Source: Falsiphaeobacter marinintestinus (lineage in GTDB: Bacteria > Pseudomonadota > Alphaproteobacteria > Rhodobacterales > Rhodobacteraceae). From it: a stretch of 64,000 nucleotides of DNA. The translations under genes and the position numbers were made by a program. Positions 44,101 through 52,249 of the stretch are shown one piece after another. How positions within the stretch are numbered: position 1 is the stretch's first letter; each line of letters begins with the position of its first letter. The DNA lies in NCBI RefSeq assembly GCF_007923355.1, contig NZ_VOGO01000004.1:186001-250000 (forward strand), in the 5' to 3' direction. Below the pieces are notes generated by a model. It worked only from the letters and a program-made list of their open reading frames with translations, had not been told where the DNA came from and searched no databases.

Positions 44101-44947
44101 ACAGATCGGCCGTAAACGCGATACTGTTGCTCGGCTGATCTTCAGGCGTATCCGGTGTCGGCACGCCTTCCAGTTTGACGGTTCCGGCAAGACGCTGGGC
44201 ATCGTCGGTCGCCAGCGAGATATCGGCGGCGAACTGGGTGACCGGCCCTGACCCTTTGACGGTCAGCAACAAGGGCGGCGAGTCAGGTATTTTCAGAACG
44301 GTCGAAATCAACCCGCCCTGATCTTCGATGGCTTTCAGGTCGACCGTGATTTCACTGGTTTCATTTTCGAATTTCGCGATCAGGTCGATCTCGTCACCGG
44401 GGCGGTCAAGTCGGGTGATGGCAAGGTTGGAATCCAACGCGCCATTGGCAAGCGAGACCGCGCCCTTTAGCGACAATTCAGCCGCCACGCCGATCAGAGG
44501 CTCGCCCAACGATATTTTGTCGACCCGGATCTCTCCGATTTCGATGGCAACCGGCAGTTCCGGCAGTTGAAACGGCTGTGCCTCGGCTGTCGGGATTTCG
44601 GGGTCAGCGGGAACCGGTTTGGGCGTGCGGGCGATTTCGATCTCGTCCGCAGCAAGCGAATTCACCGAAAACCGGCCCCGCACCAGTGCAAGGCGGTTCC
44701 AGTCAAGAACCGCGCCCGTGATCCGCAGCCAGACGCCATCATCGTCCGAGACGGCGATTTCTTCGATTGTGGCGCGCGAACTCAACGCTCCGGTCACGCC
44801 GCGTACACTGATGTATCTGTCATCCGAAGACAGGGTGTCTTCCAGGAAACGTACCAGCATGCCGCCGGATTCTTTGTCGTCCTGCGCGAACAGTGGTGTG
44901 GCGCAAAAGGTGATCAGCACCAGTGTGAGTGATAAAAACCGTCTCAA
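41144..44947 (-). CDS. tamB: Translocation and assembly module subunit TamB
   Basis: A 1,267-residue inner-membrane-anchored periplasmic protein that bridges to TamA and assists outer-membrane biogenesis or phospholipid transport. It starts with a signal anchor (RFLSLTLVLITFCATPLFAQ). The long middle is low-complexity beta-repeat sequence rich in Asp, Gly, Leu and Lys (AsmA-like beta-taco). The C-terminal DUF490/TamB domain shows IELIRGTLDLIGRRLELTKGIVSLQGDLSPYVDF, LLFGNRFSQLSPFVIAQMAASLAAM and the terminal barrel-like strand ETELNLNLDVTDSLTLRGTVDSTGESGIGVYFERDY. Near-identical repeats of about 60 residues occupy about 600-830. The ATGA overlap with tamA shows an operon. Confidence 0.92.
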   Translation of the reverse strand: MRRFLSLTLVLITFCATPLFAQDDKESGGMLVRFLEDTLSSDDRYISVRGVTGALSSRATIEEIAVSDDDGVWLRITGAVLDWNRLALVRGRFSVNSLAADEIEIARTPKPVPADPEIPTAEAQPFQLPELPVAIEIGEIRVDKISLGEPLIGVAAELSLKGAVSLANGALDSNLAITRLDRPGDEIDLIAKFENETSEITVDLKAIEDQGGLISTVLKIPDSPPLLLTVKGSGPVTQFAADISLATDDAQRLAGTVKLEGVPTPDTPEDQPSNSIAFTADLSGDVTPMLPEDYREFFGSKTLLSVEGRSDPDGRLAINTLDLSSNALSLQGQVSLAPGGVIEKVQLDGDILPPSGDSVLLPLSPRTTLGSALFTVQLDKAAGDDWNLILTADKLNRPDLTLEQAQVLANGKLTQDDGLNLQGSIRAGLTALVFADEKLNTAVGEDITLNGFFALDKDKTLDLKGFELIGTDYTATVDGEVAGLDSGFEMDGVMRIGAADLSRFSGLAGRDLAGSVNAELDGKGAPLGGSFDFKLDVLGRDLKAGIDQVDALIAGQTNLSLDAKRSETGLDIRDFVLNGSALSAKAKGQLASTDSALTFQAAIDNLGRVLPQVSGPLTLNGDVKQDGTAWDGDVSLKGPHSSFADLTGRFDPKGTTDVDFEAAFSQLERFVPQLEGAMSAKGNLKQTDGIWTADASIKGPHTSFADLKGTLDPAGTADIDFDAAFSEIERFVPQIRGTLTAKGNAKQTDGIWTADAALKGPDSSFADLKGTIDPKGKADLIFDAAFNGLERFVPELVGTLTAKGTAQRDGTLWTIKTDATGPGAIEANVAGTYDQTAGTADVDATGQLRLDTANLFISPNQVAGLAKFDMSLNGKPSLQALSGTITTSGTTLAIPSVAQAIENIGATVAIRDSQASVNVTGNLRAGGGFKVQGPVALTPPFDGRIAVDLVNLILTDNVSFTSSANGQIVMAGPLTGGANIAGQVTFGETNINLNAISGGVGAAPIPPIRHISEPSAAFTTRERAGLVQTDSGGGGGAGFGLDIALLAPNRVFATGFGLQAELGGALQIGGTTTNVAPSGQIELIRGTLDLIGRRLELTKGIVSLQGDLSPYVDFESSTTTSDGQATFQIEGPISAPVVSVTADPERPPEEALAMLLFGNRFSQLSPFVIAQMAASLAAMSGSGGGTKAGIKDATGVDTLDIGTDAGGNGKVGAGAYIADNIYTDVTVNTRGETELNLNLDVTDSLTLRGTVDSTGESGIGVYFERDY
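42480..43130 (-). repeat. Internal ~180-base tandem repeats in tamB
   Basis: Three to four tandem units of about 60 codons (TamB residues about 600-830). Each carries the pattern FADL-x-G-x-x-DP-x-G, then D-F-x-A-A-F-x-x-x-ERFVP, then a K-Q-T-D-G-I-W-T-A-D-like stretch. The DNA units begin near 43030, 42850 and 42670, with a more diverged unit near 42500. Unit number could vary between strains by recombination. Confidence 0.8.
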
Positions 44948-46749
44948 AATGCCTGACCTATCCCGATGTAAAACTGCAATCCGTCGCCTGTGGACCCGTC
45001 GACCGGATACGCAAGGTCCAGACGCAGTGGCCCGAACCCGCCCAGTTCATACCGAACACCAAGACCGGCCCCTGCGTGCATGGCAGAGTTGTTGTTGATG
45101 AAAGAATCCGCATCGACTGCGCCGACATCATAGAAACCGACCAGAGACAGCTTGTCGGTAACCTTGCCCCGCACTTCGAGTGAGGCCGCAAGATAGGACT
45201 TCCCGCCGGCGATGTCGCCGTTTGGCGGAACCGGAATACCAAGGGATTCATAGGGCTGGCCTCTGACCGAACCTGCGCCGCCCGAAAAGAACAAAAGTTC
45301 CGGAGTCACATCCTGTTGCGAGGCACCGATGATTGAACCGGCCTGCAGCCGACCGGCCAGCACAATCCGTTCACCCAACGGAAAATATGTTCGACCATCC
45401 GCCAAGATCTGGATTCCGGAATCGGTACCTGACAAACCCGCAAATGGCATGAACTGGGTGTTCAGGAAGAACCCGCGTTTCGCGTTTACCTTGTCATCTC
45501 GTCTGTCCCATTCGATACGGAGAGGAAGGAACAAATACTGGAACTTCCGATTGTCCCCAAACGCGTCATCGGCTTTTGAATAGTTGTAAAGCAACGACAA
45601 CTCGCCATACAGGTTGTCCGAGAAAGTTCGCCGGACACCCACGCCGAGCAGGCCGCGCGTAACCTTGTAGTGTGTGCGGTTCAGCCGCTCAAACTCGGCC
45701 ACATAGAAAAAACTGTCATCGGGACCCAGCGCGTCGGGCTGTTCAAGCCTGACGCCAATCCGACCATCGATGTCTTCGGTTCCACCAATGTTGCGAACGC
45801 TTGCTTCGAAACGCAGCCGCGCGGCGCGCTTCATCACGTTGCGGTGGATCCAGATAAACGAAAGATCAAGCCCTTCGTTGGACGACAGTTCGCCGCCAAA
45901 CGAAAACCGGCGCGGCAGGTTGTCTTCCATCGTCGCGGTGAAATCCAGCGTTCCGTCCGGATTGGGGACCTCGTCTTCGCGAATGGACACGGATGAGAAT
46001 GTTCCGGTGCGGCGCAGACGGGTGCCGACCTTTTGCAGGGCGTCCGGGTCGTAAACCTCGCCGGTCGGAAAACCCGCGATGTCACGGATCGATTTTTCGC
46101 GGACCTCGGTATCGCCTTCCAGCCGCAGATTGCCGAACTTCAGTTTTGGTCCCGGATTCAACGCCACTTGCGAATCAATCCTGGCCTGAACGTGGTTTGC
46201 GGTGATGTTCTGATCTCCGACATCTGCCTTGGGATACCCCACAGCCCGCCAGCCGGTCACACCGGCACTGGCCGCGTCGCGGATCGCGCCGGTTGTTGCC
46301 GTCTGACCGGTTGCATAGGTTTCCGGAATCTCGGTTCCAGGCGCAACAGGCGCGATTTCGGCGGTGCCGAACTTGAACTGCGGTCCGGCCGTGACCGTGA
46401 TTTCGATGGTGCTGACCGATGACGGAACGTCCAGCGGTGGGATGGTCGCAGCCTCGCGCCCATTCAGGCGGATGTTCACGACCGGGCTGAAATATCCTTC
46501 GTCATAAAGCACCTGCACCATGGTGTTATAGTCGGATTGGGCCGCCGCCAGCAACTCGTGCGGGGTGGTCAACCCACGGTTCTGGGCGCCCATGACAGCC
46601 GAGGCCCCGCTAAGCCGTTCTTGCAACTCTTCGGGTGACCCCGGAGCGGTTAACGACGTTTCAAAAGCAAGCGCGGCGCCAGCAGGCCATAGGGCGCAAA
46701 TCAGCGCAAAGCTGCGCAATGAAGCGCCAAAGTCATTCCAAATTCTCAT
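44944..46749 (-). CDS. tamA: Translocation and assembly module outer-membrane protein TamA (Omp85 family)
   Basis: Outer-membrane protein of 601 residues from ATG 46749 (a GTG immediately precedes it). A signal peptide (SFALICALWPAGAALAFE) is followed by three POTRA-like modules (about 30-270: VLYDEGYFSPVVNIRLNGREAAT, ITVTAGPQFKFGTAEI, GNLRLEGDTEVREKSIRDIAGFPTGEVYDPDALQKVGTRLRRTGTFSSVSI). The C-terminal 16-stranded barrel contains the Omp85 motif-6 region (GGAGSVRGQPYESLG) and ends with the aromatic strand LQFYIGIGQAF. It overlaps tamB by 4 bases. Together they form the TAM complex between inner and outer membranes. Confidence 0.93.
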   Translation of the reverse strand: MRIWNDFGASLRSFALICALWPAGAALAFETSLTAPGSPEELQERLSGASAVMGAQNRGLTTPHELLAAAQSDYNTMVQVLYDEGYFSPVVNIRLNGREAATIPPLDVPSSVSTIEITVTAGPQFKFGTAEIAPVAPGTEIPETYATGQTATTGAIRDAASAGVTGWRAVGYPKADVGDQNITANHVQARIDSQVALNPGPKLKFGNLRLEGDTEVREKSIRDIAGFPTGEVYDPDALQKVGTRLRRTGTFSSVSIREDEVPNPDGTLDFTATMEDNLPRRFSFGGELSSNEGLDLSFIWIHRNVMKRAARLRFEASVRNIGGTEDIDGRIGVRLEQPDALGPDDSFFYVAEFERLNRTHYKVTRGLLGVGVRRTFSDNLYGELSLLYNYSKADDAFGDNRKFQYLFLPLRIEWDRRDDKVNAKRGFFLNTQFMPFAGLSGTDSGIQILADGRTYFPLGERIVLAGRLQAGSIIGASQQDVTPELLFFSGGAGSVRGQPYESLGIPVPPNGDIAGGKSYLAASLEVRGKVTDKLSLVGFYDVGAVDADSFINNNSAMHAGAGLGVRYELGGFGPLRLDLAYPVDGSTGDGLQFYIGIGQAF

Positions 46750-46932
46750 CACGAGGCCCCAGGTTGCCTGTCTGTTGACCTGACGGTGATAATAACAGTC
46801 GTGTCAGGGTCTTTGTTAACTGGTAACATACCATATCCAGACTTAGGAAACCCAAAATACGGTGGTTGGTCACAAACTGTAGTGTTTTGACGGTGGGTGT
46901 CGAAGATCGGCGTAGCGATGATGATCTGATCG

Positions 46933-47919
46933 TCAGGACTGCGCCATCAGGGCTGCGACGTCCAGCATGCGGGCCGAAAATCCCCACTCGTTATCATACC
47001 AGCCGAACACCCTGATTTGTCGCGAACCAGACATAAGGATTTCAGGTGTTGCAATCACAAGGGATTCTGGCCGGGCGCGCAAGTCGGATGATACCAGCGG
47101 CACGTCGGTCAGCCCCAGCACTGGCGAGGTTTCGACAGCTTTGCGCAGTGCCGACACGAATGTGTCTTGGGTAAAGTCGGTCTGCAGTTGCGCCACAAGA
47201 TCAACCGCTGACACACTGGCAGTCGGCACCCGAACAGCCGCACCGCTGATCCGCCCGGCCAGATGTGGCAGGACCACGTCGATCAACTGCGTCGCGCTGG
47301 TGGTCGTCGGCACCATCGACAACGCTCCGGCGCGGCTGCGGGCAAGATCGCCGCGTGGCGCATCCACCATCGGTTGGCTGTTGGTATAGCAATGGATCGT
47401 CGTCATATGCGCCCGGTCCAACCCGGCAATCTCGTCCAGAACCCGAACCAGCGGCGCAAGGGCATTTGTTGTGCACGAGGCGTTCGACACGATCTTGGCA
47501 TCTCCCAACATGTCGTCATTGGCGCCACGCACCAGCGTCACCTCGGCTGCAGGCGATGGCCCCGAGATCAGAACCTTTGCCGCCCCGGCCTCAAGCCCGC
47601 GCTTGGCCAGATCGGATGTGCGCGCGATGCCGGTGCATTCAAGCAGAACATCAACACCTGACAGATCGATATCGCGAATATCCGGCGTGCAGGACATCGG
47701 GATCTGGCGGTCCGCGATCCTCAGAGCACCGGGGTCGGTTTCAACTTGTCCGGGAAAAGGGCCAAAGGTGCTGTCGTACTGGAACAGGTACGCACAGGTC
47801 TCAAGAGGGGCGATATCATTGACGTGCACAACGTCGATCTCCTGACCCACGGGGGTGGTCAGGATTTGCCGCAGAATGGTGCGGCCAATCCGTCCGAATC
47901 CATTAATTGCCAGTCTCAT
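46933..47919 (-). CDS. Glyceraldehyde-3-phosphate dehydrogenase-like protein (diverged paralogue)
   Basis: A 328-residue NAD(P)-binding dehydrogenase. The Rossmann start RLAINGFGRIGRTILRQIL, the active-site SNASCTTNALAPLVRVL (Cys149) and the catalytic His176 in TTIHCYTNSQ are present, as are PRGDLARSRAGALSMVPTTTSAT and the C-terminal GWYDNEWGFSARMLD. Usual GAPDH positions differ (IHCYTNSQ for IHSYTNDQ; GPSPAAEVTLVRGAND where SAPGKGD and VYGVNHE are expected), so it may be a secondary GAPDH or act on another sugar phosphate such as erythrose 4-phosphate. It stands alone between tamA and a divergent small gene, apart from the usual gap-tkt-pgk neighbours. Confidence 0.85.
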   Translation of the reverse strand: MRLAINGFGRIGRTILRQILTTPVGQEIDVVHVNDIAPLETCAYLFQYDSTFGPFPGQVETDPGALRIADRQIPMSCTPDIRDIDLSGVDVLLECTGIARTSDLAKRGLEAGAAKVLISGPSPAAEVTLVRGANDDMLGDAKIVSNASCTTNALAPLVRVLDEIAGLDRAHMTTIHCYTNSQPMVDAPRGDLARSRAGALSMVPTTTSATQLIDVVLPHLAGRISGAAVRVPTASVSAVDLVAQLQTDFTQDTFVSALRKAVETSPVLGLTDVPLVSSDLRARPESLVIATPEILMSGSRQIRVFGWYDNEWGFSARMLDVAALMAQS

Positions 47920-48086
47920 GCGACAGGCTTGGCAGGGCTTTTGATCAAATTCAACAGGAATGCGATTTCGTGATCACGGTACCCGGGATATACCGGTTCC
48001 TTGCGAGCGCCGGTTTTGGTCACTTGGACTTGCCCGCAACACAAGTGTAGACAGGATGTGTTCAGGTTTTTCCAAGGGAGTTCCCT

Positions 48087-48437
48087 ATGAAGCGTTTCGT
48101 TGTGATGTTGTTGGCAGTTATTGCCATCGGCGCAGGGGCGGCTCAGGCACAAGGCGTTGCCCGGATCGTCGGCAAAACCGGCCTCAGCCCGGAAGACCTT
48201 GCCATCATGAGCGAAAATGCCCGGAAGTTGTACGATGTTGCGGCCCCTCAGGTGGGCAAGTCGACTGACTGGACCAATCCTGACAGCAATGCGTATGGGA
48301 CAACGACTCTGATTGGCATGGCCGACGGCTGCGCCACCATTCAGCAGATCGCGCACCCCAAAGGGCAAGATCAGGCCTTGGACATTCGCAGCCGTGTGTG
48401 TCGCAATGCCGAGGGAAAGTGGATTCTTCAGCCGTAA
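48087..48437 (+). CDS. Small secreted protein, surface-antigen-like
   Basis: A 116-residue protein with a clear signal peptide (1-21, MKRFVVMLLAVIAIGAGAAQA, cleavage before QG), preceded by an AAGGGAG ribosome binding site. The mature part (about 95 residues) contains PDSNAYGTTTLIGMADGCATIQQIAHPKGQDQALDIRSRVCRNAEGKWILQP. The pattern Trp-Gly-Cys-Cys-x-G-x-W resembles the C-terminal domain of small RT0821/Lpp0805-type surface proteins, and the two cysteines could form a disulfide. The function is unknown. It ends 3 bases before the convergent IclR gene stop and is divergent from the GAPDH-like gene. Confidence 0.75.
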   Translation: MKRFVVMLLAVIAIGAGAAQAQGVARIVGKTGLSPEDLAIMSENARKLYDVAAPQVGKSTDWTNPDSNAYGTTTLIGMADGCATIQQIAHPKGQDQALDIRSRVCRNAEGKWILQP

Positions 48438-48440
48438 GGC

Positions 48441-49223
48441 TCAGAGCCGATCCAGCACGCCGGTCTGGCGCAACTCTGCCGCGCAGCGTTGCAACCCTTT
48501 CAGGATCGGGTCCGGGGCCAGGACCCCATCACGCCCCCGCGGTAATGAACTGCCCAACACGACCGGCATCGCGCCCGGCCCGGTCACGGGTACGGCCAAC
48601 CCGATAATCCCGGGTTCGAATTCGCTGTCAGTGACCGTGTACCCATCACGCCGCGCTGCCCGGATACGGGTCAGGATTTCGTCCGCCGTGGTCAACGCGT
48701 GATCGGTGGGGCGCGGGATACCGGATTGGGAAATGATGCGCGCCGCGACTTCGTCCGGGGCGCCAGCCAGAAGCATCCGGCCAAGGCTGGTGTGTAGCAA
48801 CGGCAATCGGCTGCCAGCGGTGAACCCTTGCGACACAAGCCCGTCGGTCACGGTGGATTGGGCCAGCAGCATAACCGCGCTGCTGTCGCGCGTTGCAAGG
48901 CTGATTTCGGTGTCGAGCGTCACGGCATGCCGGTTCAGCACGGGTTGAACCAACCGTCCAAAGCCACGCGCTTGCAGGAAGCCGCCTGCAATCGACAGAA
49001 CTTTGGGTGTCAGGGAAAAATGCCGATCATCCTGCCGCAGATACCCCATGTCCAGCAAGGTCAGCGCCCCCCGACGCGCGGCGGCGCGGTCTTGTCCGGT
49101 AGCGCGGGCGATCTCGGCCAGTGTCAGCGATGGAGACAGCCCGTCAAAGGCTTCAAGCACGGCAAGCCCCTTGGCAAAGGTTGACGCCAAATTGCGATTT
49201 TGTGCAGTGTTTTCGTCGGGCAT
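48441..49223 (-). CDS. IclR-family transcriptional regulator (PcaR/PobR-like)
   Basis: A 260-residue regulator. The N-terminal winged helix (about 10-75) shows LASTFAKGLAVLEAFDGLSPSLTLAEIARATGQDRAAARRGALTLLDMGYLRQDDRHFSLTPKVL, and the C-terminal GAF-like effector domain contains VSQGFTAGSRLPLLHTSLGRMLLAG, DEILTRIRAARRDGYTVTDSEFEPGIIGLAVPVTGP. This arrangement matches PcaR/PcaU/PobR members that respond to aromatic acids. It is divergent from the Rieske oxygenase gene, and a PcaR-like operator lies between them, so it probably controls the oxygenase and ligase genes. The effector is unknown. Confidence 0.9.
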   Translation of the reverse strand: MPDENTAQNRNLASTFAKGLAVLEAFDGLSPSLTLAEIARATGQDRAAARRGALTLLDMGYLRQDDRHFSLTPKVLSIAGGFLQARGFGRLVQPVLNRHAVTLDTEISLATRDSSAVMLLAQSTVTDGLVSQGFTAGSRLPLLHTSLGRMLLAGAPDEVAARIISQSGIPRPTDHALTTADEILTRIRAARRDGYTVTDSEFEPGIIGLAVPVTGPGAMPVVLGSSLPRGRDGVLAPDPILKGLQRCAAELRQTGVLDRL

Positions 49224-49268
49224 CGGGTGCCTCGGCTTGACAGGGTTCAGACTAAGCGGTCAGTATGA

Positions 49269-49301
49269 TCGTATATAGACCCATTTGTTCGTATAACGCA
49301 C
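49269..49301. promoter_or_regulatory. Candidate IclR-type operator between the regulator and oxygenase genes
   Basis: GTTCGTATAACGCAC (49287-49301) has the GTTCG-N5-CGCAC arms of the PcaR operator I recall from pseudomonads; only the five central bases differ. A second, weaker site GATCGTATATAGACC starts at 49268. Both share TCGTATA (49269-49275 and 49289-49295), exactly 20 bases (two helical turns) apart, which suits binding by an IclR-type dimer of dimers. It lies 51-83 bases upstream of the oxygenase start. Confidence 0.6.
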
Positions 49302-49351
49302 GCTTTGTGCATGAAAGTCAATTCGGTTGTACAGCCAATCAGGAGATCCCC

Positions 49352-50692
49352 ATGATCAGCCAGGAAATGAACGACAGCCTGACCCGCGTCGGGCGTGGAA
49401 CAGATGCCGGCGAAGTCTTGCGACGTTACTGGCAACCTGCCGCGCTGAGCGATGAGCTGGTGTCGGGGCGGCCCGTGGTGCCTGTGCGCCTGATGGGCGA
49501 AGACCTTGTTTTGTTCCGCGACAGCTCGGGCGCTTTGGGGCTGATTGGTCGCCGCTGCCCGCATCGCGGTGCCGACATGTGTTATGGACGCTTGGAAGAC
49601 AACGGTCTGCGCTGCCCGTTTCACGGCTGGCATTTCGACCGAACCGGGCAGTGCGTCGAACAACCGGGTGAGCCGGAAGGCTCGCGCATGCATGAACAGA
49701 TCCAGTCTCCGTCGTATCCGGTTGTCGAACGCAACGGCATCGTCTGGGCCTATATGGGGCCGGGCGATGCGCCCGCTTTCCCGAATTTCGACTGTTTCCG
49801 GGCCCCGGATACGCATGTCTTTGCGTTCAAGGGTCTATGGGAATGCAACTGGTTGCAGGCGATGGAGGTTGGTATTGACCCTGCCCATGCATCGTTTCTG
49901 CATCGGTTTTTGCAGGACGAAGACCCAGCCGACAGTTATGGCAAGCAGTTCCGTGACGGCGTTCAGATCGGGGCTGCAAAGACTGAAATCCCGATGACGA
50001 AGCTTTTGCGTGATTATCCCCGGCCCGAGATCAAAGTGGATGAAACCAACTATGGGCTAAAGCTGACCGCGCTGCGCCATCTTGAGAACGGGCGCACCCA
50101 TGTGCGCGTGACCAACCAGATCTTTCCCGAAGCGATCTGCATCCCGATCAGCCGCGAAATGACCATCACGCAATGGCATGTCCCGATCGATGACCACAAT
50201 TGTTACTGGTATTCCATGTTCACCAGCTTTGGCGATCCGGTGGACAAGACGGTCATGCGCGACCAGCGACTGAAAGAACACCGCCTGCCGGACTATGCGC
50301 CGCTGAAAAACGCGCGTAACAATTACGGCTATGATCCGGACGAGCAGGACAGCCAGACCTATACGGGCATGGGCCTTGATATCAACGTGCACGATCAGTG
50401 GGCGGTGGAAAGCATGGGGGCCATTCAGGACCGCACGCAGGAACATCTGGGCAAAACCGATGTGGGCATCATCCGGTATCGCCGGATGTTGCGCAACGCC
50501 ATCGCGGCGCTGGCCGAAGGACGCGAAGGCGATTTGCCGATGCTTAATGGCACTGACCCCACGACGATCTTCGGGCCGGTGTCCAACGACTCGATTGCCG
50601 AAGACGGCGCGCTTGAGCAGGCAACCCGCGACAGCGACATGGCGCGCCGACAGGCGTGCGGCTGGGATGCCGCCTTGCCGGACCCGGTCTGA
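49352..50692 (+). CDS. Rieske [2Fe-2S] aromatic-ring-hydroxylating oxygenase, large subunit (phthalate dioxygenase-like)
   Basis: Non-haem iron oxygenase of 446 residues; the ATG at 49352 follows an AGGAG site, and in-frame codons back to 49265 overlap the operator. The Rieske cluster ligands are Cys69, His71, Cys88 and His91 (RRCPHRGADMCYGRLEDNGLRCPFHGW). The mononuclear iron site is in ECNWLQAMEVGIDPAHASFLHRF (D-P-x-H-x4-H). It resembles the phthalate 4,5-dioxygenase group, which act as homomultimers with a separate reductase; no reductase or ferredoxin gene is adjacent. It is co-oriented with a glutamine-synthetase-like gene 15 bases downstream and divergent from an IclR regulator. The substrate is unknown. 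Confidence 0.9.
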   Translation: MISQEMNDSLTRVGRGTDAGEVLRRYWQPAALSDELVSGRPVVPVRLMGEDLVLFRDSSGALGLIGRRCPHRGADMCYGRLEDNGLRCPFHGWHFDRTGQCVEQPGEPEGSRMHEQIQSPSYPVVERNGIVWAYMGPGDAPAFPNFDCFRAPDTHVFAFKGLWECNWLQAMEVGIDPAHASFLHRFLQDEDPADSYGKQFRDGVQIGAAKTEIPMTKLLRDYPRPEIKVDETNYGLKLTALRHLENGRTHVRVTNQIFPEAICIPISREMTITQWHVPIDDHNCYWYSMFTSFGDPVDKTVMRDQRLKEHRLPDYAPLKNARNNYGYDPDEQDSQTYTGMGLDINVHDQWAVESMGAIQDRTQEHLGKTDVGIIRYRRMLRNAIAALAEGREGDLPMLNGTDPTTIFGPVSNDSIAEDGALEQATRDSDMARRQACGWDAALPDPV

Positions 50693-50707
50693 GCAAAGAG
50701 GCATTAC

Positions 50708-52153
50708 ATGAGTGATCTGATGGACGGCGCCCTTGCGCGCCAAGGGCTGCTGAGCAAAGACGCCTGCGCCACTGCGCAAGACGTGCTGGATCGGGTTAAG
50801 CGTGACGGGCTTGAAACCGTGCGCATCCTGTTTGCGGACCAGCATGGTGTCTTGCGGGGCAAGACGGTTGTGGCCAGCGCCTTGCGGTCAGCCTTTACCA
50901 GCGGGATTGCGGCGCCATCGACCTTGTTGTTGAAAGACACGTCGCATCGCACGGTGTTCCCGGTCTGGTCGGATGAGTCCGGGATCGACGCCGGGCCGAT
51001 GCAGGGCGCGAATGACGTGTTGCTGGTGCCTGACCCGGACAGCTTTCGCGTGCTGCCATGGTCGCCGCATTCTGCATGGCTGTTGTGTACACCGGTGTTT
51101 CGCGATGGCACGCAGATCCCTTTTGCTTCGCGCTCGGTTCTGGAAGGCGCTGTGGCTGCTCTGGACGCGCAAGGGTTGGCGGCAGTCATCGGGCTTGAAG
51201 TCGAATTTCATGTGTTTGAGCGCCTTGATCCGTCACTGGATCATGCACAGACCACCATGCCCGGCGCGCCGTCCACCACGCGGGCGCTGACCCAAGGGTA
51301 TCAATTTCTCACCGAAACGCGCTATGGCGAGGTCGAGCCGATCCTCGACACGCTGCGCCGCCATGCTCAGAAGCTGGGATTGCCGGTGCGGTCGGTCGAG
51401 ATCGAAATGGGGCCCAGTCAGTTCGAATTCACGTTTGATCCCGGCGATCCGATGACTCAGGCCGACAATCTGGTGATGTTTCGCACGCTGGTGAAAGAGG
51501 TCTGCGCCGCCCAGGGGCTGCATGCCAGTTTCATGGCCAAGCCAAACCTTGAGAACATCGCCGCCAATGGCTGGCATATCCATCAGTCTCTGATTGACCG
51601 GAAGACCGGGCGCAACCTGTTCATGCCGGACGAGGCCGGTCTGACACCGCAAGCAGCGGGGTGGATTGCCGGACTGCTGACCCACGCGCGGGCGTCCAGC
51701 CTGCTGACTGTGCCAACGGTGAATGGATACAAACGCTATCAGCCATTCCAACTGGCCCCGGACCGCGTGCAATGGGGCGAAGACAATCGCGGTGCCATGG
51801 TACGGGCGTTGCTGATGCCGGGTGATCCGGCCAGCCGGGTTGAAAACCGGGCACCCGAAAGCGCGGCCAACCCGCATTATGCGCTGGCGGCGCAGTTGAT
51901 CAGCGGGCTGGACGGTCTCAACAGGACCTTGGCCCCGCCTCCGCCGACCGTGTCCCCCTATGACAGCGCTGCCGAGCGTTTGCCCCAAACGATGGCAGAC
52001 GCCATCGATGCGTTCGACGCATCGCCGCTGTATCGCGCGACACTGGGCGATGCGACGGTTGATTATCTGCTGAGAATCAAGCGCGCAGAATGGGCGCGGT
52101 ACCTGTCGACAGTGTCGGAATGGGAGCAGGCCGAGTATTTCGGGCTGTTCTGA
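50708..52153 (+). CDS. Glutamine synthetase-family ligase (gamma-glutamyl-amide synthetase candidate)
   Basis: An ATP-dependent ligase-like protein of 481 residues. The N-terminal beta-grasp part contains VRILFADQHGVLRGKTVVASAL. The catalytic domain carries GLEVEFHVFERL (metal Glu), VEIEMGPSQFEFTFDPGDPMTQADNLVMFRTLVKEVCAAQGLHASFMAKP, NGWHIHQSL (His metal ligand), TVNGYKRYQPF and RVENRAPESAANPHYALAAQLISG. It is unlikely to be the housekeeping GlnA: the NRSA motif is replaced by DNRGAMVR, it lacks the usual adenylylation-site region, and the neighbour is an oxygenase. Related enzymes gamma-glutamylate amines to start their breakdown. Substrate not deducible. Confidence 0.85.
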   Translation: MSDLMDGALARQGLLSKDACATAQDVLDRVKRDGLETVRILFADQHGVLRGKTVVASALRSAFTSGIAAPSTLLLKDTSHRTVFPVWSDESGIDAGPMQGANDVLLVPDPDSFRVLPWSPHSAWLLCTPVFRDGTQIPFASRSVLEGAVAALDAQGLAAVIGLEVEFHVFERLDPSLDHAQTTMPGAPSTTRALTQGYQFLTETRYGEVEPILDTLRRHAQKLGLPVRSVEIEMGPSQFEFTFDPGDPMTQADNLVMFRTLVKEVCAAQGLHASFMAKPNLENIAANGWHIHQSLIDRKTGRNLFMPDEAGLTPQAAGWIAGLLTHARASSLLTVPTVNGYKRYQPFQLAPDRVQWGEDNRGAMVRALLMPGDPASRVENRAPESAANPHYALAAQLISGLDGLNRTLAPPPPTVSPYDSAAERLPQTMADAIDAFDASPLYRATLGDATVDYLLRIKRAEWARYLSTVSEWEQAEYFGLF

Positions 52154-52210
52154 TTTCACCTGTGCGACCTGATCGCGACATTATCCGTTCTGAGGGCGAC
52201 ATTTGCGGGC

Positions 52211-52239
52211 TTGTCCCACGGGTGACGTGGCGCTAATGT
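52211..52239 (+). promoter_or_regulatory. Candidate sigma-70 promoter of the glycine-cleavage operon
   Basis: A TTGTCC -35 box (52211-52216), a 17-base spacer and a TAATGT -10 box (52234-52239) would place transcription start near 52246, just before the first riboswitch helix. The match between promoter position and aptamer start supports both assignments. Confidence 0.55.
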
Positions 52240-52249
52240 GCCTGCAAGC

